This document shows, in pieces, positions 44,634 to 55,298 of a DNA stretch of 64,000 nucleotides (positions are counted from its first letter, which is position 1; every line of letters begins with the position of its first letter). Made by a program: the position numbers and the translations under genes. The notes beneath the pieces were generated by a model that saw nothing but the letters and a program-made list of their open reading frames with translations, did not search any database and was not told where the DNA came from. Source of the DNA: Linderina pennispora (Eukaryota > Kickxellomycota > Kickxellomycetes > Kickxellales > Kickxellaceae); assembly GCF_002104995.1 (NCBI RefSeq), contig NW_024468249.1, forward strand, positions 2,170,001-2,234,000, written 5' to 3'.

Positions 44634-45414
44634 TTTGCGTAATGGAATTCGGAAAACTATGAGCTGGAATAAAAGCAGGGAGCAGCAAAGCTATGAGTAG
44701 AAAATGCAAAAAAGGGGACAGGAAAACCAGGCCAAGAGTCGCCACTGGGCGGATTTCAGAAATGCACGCCTGCCTTTATTGTCGTCTTGGCATTTACATC
44801 ACGTCACACGGCCAGCAGCAGCCTGTCTCTAAGGAACATCCGGCCACATAGCATATTCTCTGCCCGACCAAAGAACCAGCCCTCAGGTCTCCCTGGGCAG
44901 CCAGTGCAGGCTGGCCGAAATGAAAGACCCACAGACCCACCACATCGCGCAAAGATCACCGGCAGGCTTGCTCACGTTCTCCCTCTGTTTGCCATTTCGG
45001 AAGTTCGCAAACGAAGATCTTCCCCTGCCAGCAAGTGAACCTTTGCCATCACTGCACAACACCACATGCATGTGCAGTGTCACACGCTTACAACATCTAC
45101 CAGCGGTGCTTCTATTTTTCCACCTACTTGTTTTTTTTTTTGCTTGCGTGCCGCTTACGGCCAGGAGATGCAGTGCCCATCGCCGCTTGCTACCTGGCCA
45201 GCTACTGCGCCATGTTTGATTTTCACAATACGCCTTCACGAATTTTTCTGGAATGGTGGGCACCCTCAACGCTAGCTGCTTTGCGGCTATATAAAGTACG
45301 CTGCGTGGCCCTCCCATTTTCCTCTGCCCGCCTCTTCTTTTCCCTCCTCCTGTTCTTTTTCTATCACCTCCAAACCAGACAGTAATATACTCTGATACTT
45401 TTCTTCCTTAGCCT
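44634..45414. other. 781-bp intergenic region
   Basis: This contains the upstream region of the GUCD1-like gene and the promoter of the small gene at 45415 (TATA at 45288). T-rich and C-rich tracts occur at 45118-45142 and 45306-45365. No gene is supported. Confidence 0.4.
45288..45296 (+). promoter_or_regulatory. TATA box upstream of the small gene at 45415
   Basis: TATATAAAG lies about 120 bp before the ATG, followed by a C/T-rich leader. Position and context match the SFC1 promoter. Confidence 0.6.
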
Positions 45415-45725
45415 ATGCTTATGAACGACATGCCCATGCCTGTTGGCATGCCATTTGAGCCGTACAACAAGAACCATGTCATGGCGATGCGCTACATCAA
45501 CCGGGTGCTGGTGGATCGATGTCGCAGGCGAGGATTTGCCTGGGGGGCTCGACTGCCACGACGTCGTATATGTGTCAGGACTTGCCCGAACCCGCCCGGG
45601 TAGTGCGGCCGGGGATGCTGTGGCCCCAGGGCCTGTTGCTGCCGAGCGAGACGCTGGTGCTGGTGGTCGACCAGTACAGCATTGTCAAGTACGTCGGCTG
45701 CCTCGAGGAGCGGGTGCTTCACTAA
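45415..45725 (+). CDS. small protein of unknown function, one frame break
   Basis: I do not recognise this gene. The ATG at 45415 opens a Met-rich N-terminus (MPMPVGMPFEPYNKNH). Near 45518 one base appears missing; after it the frame reads through CQDLPEPARVV and LLLPSETLVLVVDQYSIVKYVG to TAA 45723-45725, about 103 residues. The C-terminal part is hydrophobic enough for one membrane-associated segment. Support comes from the TATA box and leader. An alternative surplus-T reading at 45518 (CGA [T] GTC) opens another frame to 46108, so the C-terminus is uncertain. Confidence 0.4.
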
Positions 45726-47369
45726 GGCCCGCGCAAAAAGGACACCTCTGCCCAAAATGGGGGCTGTTTCCAGCTCGGCACACTCCCTCCGCGCGCCCTT
45801 GGAGCCCACGCGACTCCGCAATAGCGCTGGGTCTTGCCTGTGTATTCGGGGAGGGAAGTATATCGCCTGCCCCACCTCTAGCCGGCAGCTGGCTTCCTAC
45901 CTATCGCACCGGTCATGTCCACCTCCATTTTTATTTATTTCTCCTGCCTCTTCTCCACCACAGCCCTATTTTTTCGGTCGCTCCACAGCTCCCATCCATT
46001 GCCTGGGCCGGTGAGGGTGCGGTAACCGGACAGCAAGGCAACAAAAGCGCAATCACTTTGGATCTGGTCGAACCCACACCTCCTTCCGTTACGGAGAATT
46101 TCCCATGAAAGGCACATCTTCGGATTTGCCTTTGCACTTCGCCTTGATGGCTATCTTCTTAACACAGCCTCCATTCCTTGTACTTTTCTAAGTCTGCTTG
46201 TATTACTGGTGTATATATACGCATCCTTCCTCTCCCTCCTTGGACACTGGCCCTCACCCCATGCAGCCATCCATAAAAAGCCTCATTCAGCTCGCTGCCT
46301 TCCCCAAAAAACATTTCTGAGGAACCAGCCACCTTGAAGCCTGTGCCCACACAGCAGAGCTGGGTTGTGCTGACAGGGATTTGGCGAAGGAGAGACATCG
46401 GAAAATATTCTCGCATCACTCAACACAAGGGAAGGGTCGGAAGATTCCGTGTTTAGTCATTGTTGCGGTCTGCACCCCCACCTCGGCACTGAGCCAGGAA
46501 AGACGCCTTCCGGGTATAGCGATGGTGCGTCTGTGTGCCATGTGATCCAGGTGCCGCTCGTTCGCAGCTCGGCACTCTGCCTTTCCTTTTCTTCCTCTTT
46601 CCTTCGCATTTGCCCTGTTTTGAGAATAATAAACCACAGTTTCCTGCCGCCAACTGGGTATCACCATGTGTAGCATGTGCAACCCAGAAAGTGCCCGCCT
46701 TTCATCCCTGCCTCTATGTGTCCTGGATGCTCGGCGAATCCAATGTCCGAAGGGGACACATCTCTGGCACATGATGCAACATTTTTCGGGAACAATGGCC
46801 GCTGTGCATGGATTGCCACGAAGTGGACAGTGCGGCGTTTGCATGTCGGATGTGTCAAGGCAGCGCTGGCATTTGCTCTCTCCAACGGTGCTATGTGTGA
46901 CTGGAAATATCACAAGGGTTCAGCTGCGTTCCGGGGAATTTCGGGTGGAGTTGAAATGGGGTTCTTGCTCAGAGAAAGGAGAGAAAAGACAGTGAGTACA
47001 GGGTCCGAGGTGGCAGCACATACACCCAATATGACAAGGGTGTCTTTGACTTGTGTGTAATCGTGACATCACGTCATGGGAAGATACTGCCATTTCCTCA
47101 AAGGTCCGAGGCATTATCGCTATTGTCTGCAGCAAGATTTGGGTGCCATCCTTATACGCCTGTCCCGAGATGCTGGCCATTGGTTATGCTATTGGCATTG
47201 ATGCTGGTCATGGATGGCGTGCAACAGCCAAAAGGTTGTGTTTGGCTCAGTTCATGATGGTAGTATGCTGGATAATTAAGTTGTGTTTAGACTACCGGAT
47301 GTGAAGAATGTGCTAAAAATATACATGTGAGACATTTGGCAGTAAGAAGAATACAGAATGGTGCCATTT
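45726..47369. other. 1.6-kb intergenic region
   Basis: Open frames occur on both strands at 46416-47060, but they overlap one another in shadow frames and show no motif, signal peptide or hydrophobic pattern. A TATATATAC element is near 46211. I support no gene here. Confidence 0.35.
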
Positions 47370-49580
47370 TTAAGACAGGTTGGAAGCACTGGCACTCGCT
47401 GACCATCTCCGCAGAGCCATCCATATGGCAGTGGCAATGGCTGCAGCAATCGCAGGAATTCGCAACGATACAGCCAGCTGCGGCGACACCTTGCACCACA
47501 CGGCATCCAGGACAAATGCAACCGGGTATAGCACTAGGCTGACAAAGAAAGCAGCCAAGGCGACCCGGTCAAGGCGCACAACACACACATCGCCTTGGGT
47601 GCTGAGCGAGCTCGGCATGCGCCACGCAATGCAGGCGACGGTCCACAGGGTCCACTGTAGCTGAGCGGCCAGCGAGATTCCCAACACGCTGAACGTATGC
47701 GAGTCGACTATGAAAATGAAATACAGAGATGAACCAGGGCGCAAGCTCCGGGTGAGCCAAGACCCAGGACAGGTAGAGCGATGTGATTGGGTCGGGTGCC
47801 ACCAGTAGGTCCTCAGGCTGGCTGTCGCGGGGGTTCATGAACCAGCCGACAACCTGAGTCGGAGAACTCGTCGCGCGGCGGCACGGACTCGAACAGCTGG
47901 ATCAGCAGCTCGCGCAAGCGCTCGGTCGATAGCTTTTCGGCAGATTCGGCAGGCTCATCGACTGGCGTGATATCTGATGTGCTCGACGAGGCGTCTTCAG
48001 GGATCGTCGGCGACGTATCAATATTGGGCACGCGCATGGGCTGCGAAACATCGCCAACAACGGTCGCGTCCGATGCCACGCGCCGGCGCCGGCGCTCAGA
48101 GACCGGTGGAGACGCATCGGGAGACAAAATTCCTAGCGGCGATGGAGGCCTGGGATTGCTGATCTCAGGAGCCTTGGGCTGCCTGGAGCGCTTCGGCGAC
48201 TCGCCAGCAAAGGCCGCATGGGGGATATCCTCGGTCTCCTCCAAAAACGACACAGTACGCACAGCCATGTCCATCTTGCTGTCGATTCGCTCGAGCATCA
48301 CCGGGTCCTTGACGTCAGTTGCACGGCGCGGTCTCTGGCGGTGCAGTTTTGGGCGGCCGCGGTTGACATCCAGCGAGGCATTCCGGCGGGCGGGCACCTG
48401 GGATGTAACCATGTCAGCAGAACTCTCGTTGAGGTTCGGAATGAAAATGTAGGTTGAGCGGGTCTCGCTGTCGTCGCTGCACAGCTGCACGCTCATCCAG
48501 GCATCGAAGATGCGCTGGTACGCCTTGTCGCGGCGGATCAGGTTGGTGAAGATGTAGTGGCGGCAGCCAACGGCCACAGTGAGTGCGTTGGGCCACAGCC
48601 CCATGGTCAGCTCCTTACTGACCCGTGTGATGTCGCTCAGCGGCAGGCGGATTGCCGAGCGGTGCCACGGTCGGTGGCTCGCGCGGACTTTGGTCGGACT
48701 TGTGATGGTCTCCGGATTGTTGATTGTGGCGTCCTCCCAGGCTATTGACAGTTAATAGAGGCTTATCAGTCTTGTGTACGGAACACATTGGTTGAATCAG
48801 TTGACCGGATATGTTTGAGACGACGGCTGGGTGTAGTGCTGGCTCAATGGCGTCTGGGGGCGCGAGTATCCCACCGCCGAGTTGATGGACGTCGCGCTGC
48901 CAGCGCTTGATGGGCGCGACATGGTCGATGGGCGCGACCGCTCGCCAGACGCGTAACTGGCGTGGCCCAGCGACAGCCCAGGTGCCGCCAAAGTAAAGGT
49001 ACTGGTCGGTGACAAACAGGCGGCCATACCAGCGCACGCCGGCGTGGTCCAGCGTGCAGGCAAAGTCGGCAATGCTGGGCGAGCATGGGGCGTCGGGGAA
49101 TATCTGCCACAGCCGACGCCAGCTCTTTGAGCTCTGCCCAGCGCCCGAGTCGGTGTCGCTCATGCCGGCTGAACTGTCGCTTCGGCGGCTGCTCACGGTG
49201 CTTTGCCGGTGTGCGCGCGCCCTGGTCTCGGCATCCACAGGGTTCGCCAGTACTGCAGCCCCTGGTGCTGGGGCCGGCAATGGCTCGCGGGAGCACTCGC
49301 CCGGGGCTGCCTTGCCGATGACTGGGGTCCGGACGGCGGTGGGCGGCAGAGCCAGTGCTGCCTCGGTCAGAGCTCGGCTCTTTCCGAACGATATCCGCCG
49401 CGTGATCGTCACCGCCCGCTCAGCCAGCTTCATGGCGACGCGGCCACTCGCCTTGTTGGCCGCCTGTGCATGCATGGCGGTCACAGGAGTCTCTGCATCT
49501 TTCGATTTGGGCCGGTGCAGCCAGCGGAGATGCCCCTTGCTGCGCGATGTCGCTGGGGAACCGCCTGCTGGCGAGGTCAT
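47370..49580 (-). CDS. GRAM-domain protein with C-terminal membrane helices, frame breaks
   Basis: GRAM domains bind lipids or proteins at membranes; fungal versions with C-terminal helices sit at ER-contact or endosomal membranes. From ATG 49580 there is a basic/Ser-rich N-terminus and then the GRAM start LWQIFPDAP, FACTLDH, RWYGRLFVTDQYLYFGGT. A Ser/Pro insertion of about 50 residues and a likely intron ending near 48738 interrupt it. It resumes at RLPLSDITRVSKE and GLWPNALTVAVGCRHYIFTNLIRRDKAYQRIFDAW. A disordered linker follows, then three or four hydrophobic segments at the C-terminus (47690-47400). Surplus T at 48980 (ACC [T] GGG) and 47851 (GGT [T] GTC), and another T near 47715, are needed. 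Exact intron limits are unclear. Confidence 0.65.
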
Positions 49581-50528
49581 TCTAGAATTATGTCAAGACC
49601 AGTCGTCAGCAAAAAAAAAAAACGTTTTCCCAAAAAGAAAGAACTGGGCGAGTTGTTCTACAGGGAAGACCACTTACGGTTTATACGTGGTGTGGTGCCC
49701 AGATATCTCTTGTTACAGAGAGTGGAGTTGCCAAGACCTTTCTCTCTGGAACCCGCCCGGGGATATCGCGTGCAGGGGAATGGAAATAGGATCTACCACA
49801 GGGGGAGGAGAGTTGGTGCGCCGATTGTTGGTTCGCCGGTATATTTTGTCCCCGTGTGCCTGCAAGGAACCGGAGGTATATGATAGCTACTAGAGAAGAT
49901 GATAGTGTAGAAGCACAAGATGGCAGTGTGAGGGCAGTCGTGGAAGAAAGAGGAAAAAGAAAGCCAGGCAAGTCGGTGGATAAGCGGGGAGAAGAAAGAC
50001 CAGGCCAAAGAAACGACCATGACCCTGTGTTTATTCGTAACAGGAAAAAAGGCGGAGCAGTAGGTTGAACAAGCACCCACCCCCTATTTCCGACACATGT
50101 ATTCTGCGAAGCGCAAGAGAAGCTCCAGCGTACAATGGCCACCGCCCATTCACAGCTTCCAATTCGTCGCTTTGTGTCCTATTGAGGCTATTCGTCCATG
50201 AATCATGTGGGGCCATGGCCACATATACGCTGATAGCCGGGAGCAGGCAGAGAGGCGTTCACTCTGGCTTGCTTGCCTGCGGCAGCCAATGGCTCCATTG
50301 AACACTGGAGAAAAGGTCAACCGCTATGCCAAGGTGACCAAGGGTGTCAGTGTGACGGAGAGACATCATGCCTGCCCGAGAGACCTGCATGCCATCCATG
50401 TGTGACCCGCGAGTCCTGCGTGTCCTTTGACTCTGGCCGCATGCCCTCCCCTCTTTGCTTCTAGCTCCTCGCAAATGTATATGCATTCCCATTTTTAACA
50501 CCCATCGAAATTAGCCACTTTATGACAA
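49581..50528. other. 948-bp intergenic region between divergent genes
   Basis: An A run lies at 49608-49621 close to the GRAM start. No gene is supported. It probably holds promoters for the GRAM gene (minus) and small Cys-rich copy B (plus). Confidence 0.4.
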
Positions 50529-50813
50529 ATGCAAAATAGCAACGAAAGCACTCCGCTCCTTGCCGACAGTAGCAGTGACGTAGAAGCCAGGCGCTCGCAG
50601 TACGTGCCACCGCCGCAGCCTGCAGTGCTTGTGCGCGTTGACGGCACAGGCGTGTGCATTGACGGCCATGCGCATGCGTGGAAGAACCGCTACCCAAAGT
50701 CGCTCTGGGCCTTTGCCTGCGTCTGCCTGCCGTGCTGCATCGGCCCGCTGTACTGCTGGTCGCATCCGCAGCGTGAATGCACAAAGTGCGGCATTGTGAT
50801 ACAGAGCCGCTAA
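50529..50813 (+). CDS. small Cys-rich protein with CIDG/H-W/CxxCG signature, copy B
   Basis: This intact 94-residue protein has ESTPLL at residues 5-10, then VCIDGHAHAW, then a Cys-rich hydrophobic segment (LWAFACVCLPCCIGPLYCW) and a final CTKCGIV. It matches the protein at 22989-23318 in order and spacing of CIDG, His-x-Trp and CxxCG. The hydrophobic Cys-rich segment could be palmitoylated or dip into the membrane. It reads toward a PQ-loop gene 372 bp downstream; copy A also neighbours a PQ-loop gene. Resemblance to BRI3/LITAF-type proteins is noted but not proven. Confidence 0.75.
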   Translation: MQNSNESTPLLADSSSDVEARRSQYVPPPQPAVLVRVDGTGVCIDGHAHAWKNRYPKSLWAFACVCLPCCIGPLYCWSHPQRECTKCGIVIQSR

Positions 50814-51185
50814 GAGACTCATCAAGCCGAAGGCGTCGTGGATCTTATCTGGCTTGCTGGCGAGGATTCCCCCTCCCATTAAAAGATCGTCCCCCTGGGA
50901 GTCGTGCCCGGGTCGGTGAGTGGGGATTCCTTTTCTCTCGGACTGGAACTGCGCAGGAGAGGGCCAAAGAAGGGATTCGCTGGAAGAGTGCTCTAAAGCC
51001 CCTCCCCCAGCCAACCGTTGGGGAGACGAACACGCGAATCCGCCCTATTGCTCCCACTCTCGCTTGGCCTAGTCAGTCACACAAGGTGTGTCACTTTCGA
51101 TACTTGGCTCTGCCGCGCAGCCTAGTGCCCTCCTCTTCTTTCTCTCTTTACCTTTTCACTTATCATATACACCGGCTTATCAGAA

Positions 51186-52035
51186 ATGCTTGACGCAGGA
51201 ATCGGCCAGATAGTCTCGAGCGTCTTCGGATACGTCTCAATTGCGTGTTGGTTCGTTGTCCTCATGCCACAGATCCACCTAAACTACAAGCGCAAGTCGT
51301 GTGAAGGCGTCTCTCTTGCCTTCTACCTCATGTGGTCGCTAGGCGATGCCCTCAATCTGCTTGGCGCATGCCTCGAGAACATGATTCCGACTGCGATTAT
51401 CCTGCCGCTGTACTACATCCTGACTGATACAGTGGTTTTGACTCAGTTCTACATGTACTATGGCAACCGGCCCGTAGGCAGCGACGCCGAGCAGCAGGCG
51501 CTGCTGGACGAGGAAACCTGCCAGGATATGCCCGCAGAGTCGCACTCTAAATCGCACAAGTGGAAGTGGACGGCGCTGGTCGTGGTCCTGGCGCTGGGGT
51601 CTGCTGTCATCGCTGCATATGCGTATGCCAACAGCTCGGTAAGTATCGCATTATCTGAAACAGCATCATCACTTTATGCACGCCCAGACGCTAATGCAGC
51701 TCGATATTTAGGAATGGCTGGTTCATGTCGATATGCGCAAGGCCATCGCCCAGCTGTGCGGGTATCTGTCGGCCGCCGTGTACTTGGGCGCATATTTCCC
51801 GCAAATACTCGAAAACTACCGCAGCAAATCGTGCGAGGGCCTATCGGTCGCCATGTTCGTCCTGGTCATCTTCGCAAATGTCACGTACTGCATGTCTATT
51901 CTGACATACCAGCGCCCGACACTGGACTATCTGCAAAAGTATGCTGCGTGGCTGCTGGGCGCTGCCGGCACGATCTGGCTCGAGCTTCTGGTACTGTGGC
52001 AATTCTATGTGTACCGCGGCAACAGCCGGTGTTGA
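51186..52035 (+). CDS. PQ-loop vacuolar transporter 2
   Basis: This is a paralogue of the gene at 23680. Two exons (51186-51638 and 51712-52035) flank a 73-nt intron with GTAAGT donor and TTTAG acceptor; the protein has 258 residues and seven predicted helices. The PQ motifs are LMPQIHLNYKRKSCEGVS and FPQILENYRSKSCEGLS. The loop between repeats carries EQQALL, an ExxxLL dileucine at the same place as ERQPLL in paralogue 1. NVTYCMSIL near the end matches paralogue 1 (NVTYCLSIL). A role in cationic amino-acid efflux from the vacuole is inferred from the family. Confidence 0.9.
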
Positions 52036-52190
52036 CCAGAGCCACTCAGGAGCAGTATAGATTTTTTTTTCTGAAACAGCTTTGCGATATCTTCAATTTA
52101 TTTGGCCTGTAAAAGTACGATACAGTCCCCTTTTCCTTCTACCCTGTCCAAGTGCTTGTGCGCCATTCAGGCTAGCGCTGTGTCCGCCCC

Positions 52191-55151
52191 TCAGGCAATG
52201 TCGATGTAGCTCTTGGCCAGGGATTCGAGGAATATTATGTCATCTCTGGCTGTGTCGCCAGTTAGACGCGCGGACATGATAAAGTGCAGGTACCGGTAGA
52301 GCTGCTTCAGGTCTGTCGATTTGATGCCCAGAAACAGCTTGCTGTGGTCCATGTTCATCTTTAGCATATTGTTGGCTACCGATCCCTGCGGATCCAGAAT
52401 CCCGCCCTGTGACACGTTGGCCTTCTCACACTGGTTCACATACGTCTCGTAGCACCTGTCGGCGCACGCCAGCACCCTCTGTGCATTGTGGCTGCGGATG
52501 AACTGCACCAGCATCGATGCCCAATCAGCTGTGCGCGCCCACACCTCGTCAGCTCTCATGCAAACGATTCCATCTGCCGTTACCGTGCGCAGATCGTCGA
52601 GCCGCTTGTTGGTCAGTTCCCGCAACACATCTTGGACCACGCTGCCGTTGGTGTCGGACAGCCGGCAACAGCACAGCGTCAGCATGTGGTAGTACAGCAG
52701 TGGCTCTGGCACAGCCTCTGGATCAAGGAGATTGCGCCTGAGACGACGCTCCATCTGCGATGCTGCCGCTCCGCTGCGCGCTACGTACCGCACAATGCTG
52801 TGCCGACTAAAGCCTTGACCAGAGGCTGTCTTAAAGTGCCGAAGCCCCTCGAGATGCGTCAGATGGCTGTGCAGATCGCTGGCCTGCACGCCCATGGCCA
52901 GCAGCTGGCAGCCATAGAATGCCTTGTACATTGGCCCGATCGCGCTATAGCCTATGCAGAAGAAGGGCCCAAGTACCGTAGATATGCGCTCGGCTGTAAT
53001 CTCATTGCCCATCTGGTCCCTCATTTCCAAGTCAGCTGGCTCGCTCCTGCACGACAGGCTGCGGCCTACAGGAGACTGGCTACGCCTGCGACGAGATGTT
53101 GGGCTGCGTTCGCGACGACGTGAGTCGTACCGGCTATCAGACAGCCTGGCGTCCGAGTCGTGGGCCGACGGTGGCGTCTGGTCCGAGTTCTCAGACCAGC
53201 GGCTATGCTTGGTACCCAGCCGAGATGCCAGGTCGCCGCGAAGGTTGCCTCCCGCTCGGTTACTGATTGACGATGCGCCTACGATGCCCAGCTGGCTGGG
53301 TGCCTGTGCATTACTACCAGACGGCACCTTGGGCCTACTGATCAGATCATCGGAATCATCCCCGCTGTCATCAGTCCCAGCACCGCCGCTATACGCTGTG
53401 AGGCGCGGGCTATGGAAGCCGCGCTTGGTGTCGGGGAACTCTATCTCAGAATCCAACGACCCATGCTGCTGCTTAGCCAGGCGCGACCGCCCCTTTATTG
53501 ACAGCGATTCGCTGGGTTGAGCTTTTGATGAACCAGTTGCCAACACCGCTCTTGGATTCTGCTTGTTCGAAGCGCCCTTGATCGACATGTGCCCGATCTC
53601 GCCAGGCTCGATGGGGCTTGCTGTCGAACGCGGCCGCGAACTGCTGTCCCAATCGCTACTAGAGACAGACTTGGGTGAGTGAGTAGGCAGTCTCTTGCTG
53701 ATAGGACTGGGCGAGTGGTTGTCGGCTGGCCTTGCTGCCTTTGGGCGCTGCGAGAGCACTGGTGCTGCCACAGGATTTGCTGGGGATACAGACTTTTTCT
53801 GAAGCTGGGGTGCAGGCTTTGCTTGTGTAGATTGTGCTGGCCTCTGAGCAGAGGTAGTTGAAACAGATATGGCTGTCTGGGGAGTTGGCGACAGCTGTAT
53901 GTTGGCAAAGGAAGAAGGCGAGAGGACTGCGTGCGGGTTCACTACCTCAGAAAGTGGGGAGTTGTTAGATGCATGGCGTGGGCTCTCAGGCCGGCGGGCG
54001 GGTAGGCATTTGCTTTCTGAACCGGTAGCTGGGCTGCTATATTGTACCTCATTCCGAGTCTGCTGGGTGGTGCCAGCGCTTGAGACAGGAGTGCGCAGTT
54101 TTCTGCTGGCAGCCTGCTGTGCCCTCAACTTTTCCTTTAGAAAGTTACCTAATTCGGCCGTTTTCATTGCCTCAAGCCGCGTGTTGTTCTGCACACTCTC
54201 GCTCTCAAGCTGCCTCCGGAACTCACGGATCTTTTCCAGGTGTTCAGACGATATGTTGCTGACAAACGACGGCGGTGCCTGCTGTTGCACTTGCTGTTGG
54301 ATTGGTGCCGACACTGGCTGTTGCTGTTGCTGTTGCTGCTGATGCTGATGCTGATGCTTCTGCAAGAGCTGTTGGTGGCGCTGATCCCGGAGACGCTGCA
54401 GCTCTTCGTCTTCCAGCTTTCTCTTTTGCTGGCGCGCCATGTCAGCTTGCGAGGTCGCCATCTGCGGTACAGCCACAGTCGCCTGAACAGCAGGGCTCAT
54501 CGCCACACTCGACGTCACCGGCCCACGTAGCTCCCCCATAGATGCCACAGCTGGCGTCGCACTGGCTCGCACAGGCACCCGAGCTGCATTGCTGCTTCCT
54601 TGCGCCGCCAATATGGTCTGCATCTGGGCAATCTGCGCCGCCATGGTGGCCTGCGTGTTCTTCAACTCTTCTATTTGCTTCGCCTGCTCGTCAGCACGTC
54701 TCTGTGCACTGCGCATTTCCTGGACCTCCTGCCTCAGCACTGCACAGTCCTTTGCAGCCTGGCTGATCTCCTTGCGGATCTCCTCGATGCTGCTGTTGGT
54801 ATGGCTGACGTGCCATTGCAGTTCAGCCGTCGTCTGATGCAGGCTATCCCGCCCCACAGTCAGCTGGTCAATACTCTCTGTCAACTCCTTTGTCCGGTTG
54901 ACGAGTATCTCAAACCCCTTGCCGGTCACGTCGATCGACTTGGACTTGTCTTCCACCACCGCGCGAAGCTCGTCCAGTCGTTCGCTCAACGACTCTACCC
55001 TCTGCATCGACATGTTCCTGGCTTCATGCAGCTGCCCCTCCAGCCGCACAATGTGGTTCATGCTGACGGACTCGGTCGGTGGCTTTATGCTCTGCAGCTC
55101 GGCGAGTATCGTCTCGAGCGACCGGTCCTGTCCAATGTGGTCCATTATCAT
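52191..55151 (-). CDS. 986-residue orphan: coiled coil, low-complexity centre, RS segment, folded C-terminus
   Basis: This intact single frame belongs to no family I recognise. Residues 1-180 form a long coiled coil with heptad patterning. Residues 180-330 are Ala/Gln-rich with a His-Gln/poly-Gln tract. Residues 350-650 are Ser/Pro-rich and disordered. An Arg/Ser segment (about 675-705, RRRERSPTSRRRRSQSPVGR) precedes a C-terminal domain of about 275 residues, predicted helical (GPFFCIGYSAIGPMYKAFYG, LLYYHMLTLCCCRL, LYRYLHFIMSARL). A TATA box lies 140 bp upstream. Large size without a single break, in a window where many genes are broken, shows local sequence quality is good here. Function is unknown. 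Confidence 0.85.
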   Translation of the reverse strand: MIMDHIGQDRSLETILAELQSIKPPTESVSMNHIVRLEGQLHEARNMSMQRVESLSERLDELRAVVEDKSKSIDVTGKGFEILVNRTKELTESIDQLTVGRDSLHQTTAELQWHVSHTNSSIEEIRKEISQAAKDCAVLRQEVQEMRSAQRRADEQAKQIEELKNTQATMAAQIAQMQTILAAQGSSNAARVPVRASATPAVASMGELRGPVTSSVAMSPAVQATVAVPQMATSQADMARQQKRKLEDEELQRLRDQRHQQLLQKHQHQHQQQQQQQQPVSAPIQQQVQQQAPPSFVSNISSEHLEKIREFRRQLESESVQNNTRLEAMKTAELGNFLKEKLRAQQAASRKLRTPVSSAGTTQQTRNEVQYSSPATGSESKCLPARRPESPRHASNNSPLSEVVNPHAVLSPSSFANIQLSPTPQTAISVSTTSAQRPAQSTQAKPAPQLQKKSVSPANPVAAPVLSQRPKAARPADNHSPSPISKRLPTHSPKSVSSSDWDSSSRPRSTASPIEPGEIGHMSIKGASNKQNPRAVLATGSSKAQPSESLSIKGRSRLAKQQHGSLDSEIEFPDTKRGFHSPRLTAYSGGAGTDDSGDDSDDLISRPKVPSGSNAQAPSQLGIVGASSISNRAGGNLRGDLASRLGTKHSRWSENSDQTPPSAHDSDARLSDSRYDSRRRERSPTSRRRRSQSPVGRSLSCRSEPADLEMRDQMGNEITAERISTVLGPFFCIGYSAIGPMYKAFYGCQLLAMGVQASDLHSHLTHLEGLRHFKTASGQGFSRHSIVRYVARSGAAASQMERRLRRNLLDPEAVPEPLLYYHMLTLCCCRLSDTNGSVVQDVLRELTNKRLDDLRTVTADGIVCMRADEVWARTADWASMLVQFIRSHNAQRVLACADRCYETYVNQCEKANVSQGGILDPQGSVANNMLKMNMDHSKLFLGIKSTDLKQLYRYLHFIMSARLTGDTARDDIIFLESLAKSYIDIA

Positions 55152-55290
55152 GCAGCGCGGAATGAAAATGAGGTGAGGTGATGCGAATGTTGAAAAAAGA
55201 GTGCAGCGAAGGGCGCCTGATCCAGCAAAGAAAAGAAATTGTGAGGAAATTCCAGAGTGCAGAGAAAAAACGACGGCCGCGCTTGCACGC

Positions 55291-55298
55291 CTTTTATA
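55291..55298 (-). promoter_or_regulatory. TATA box of the 986-residue orphan gene
   Basis: On the minus strand this reads TATAAAAG, 140 bp upstream of the ATG at 55151. Confidence 0.6.

Noticed and set aside
45443-46108. 221-codon plus-strand frame as one protein
   Set aside because: Only the first part could be coding (if a T at 45518 is skipped); beyond 45725 the composition is not protein-like.
46416-47060. mutually overlapping frames on both strands
   Set aside because: Several frames overlap with no motif or promoter; none is better than the others.
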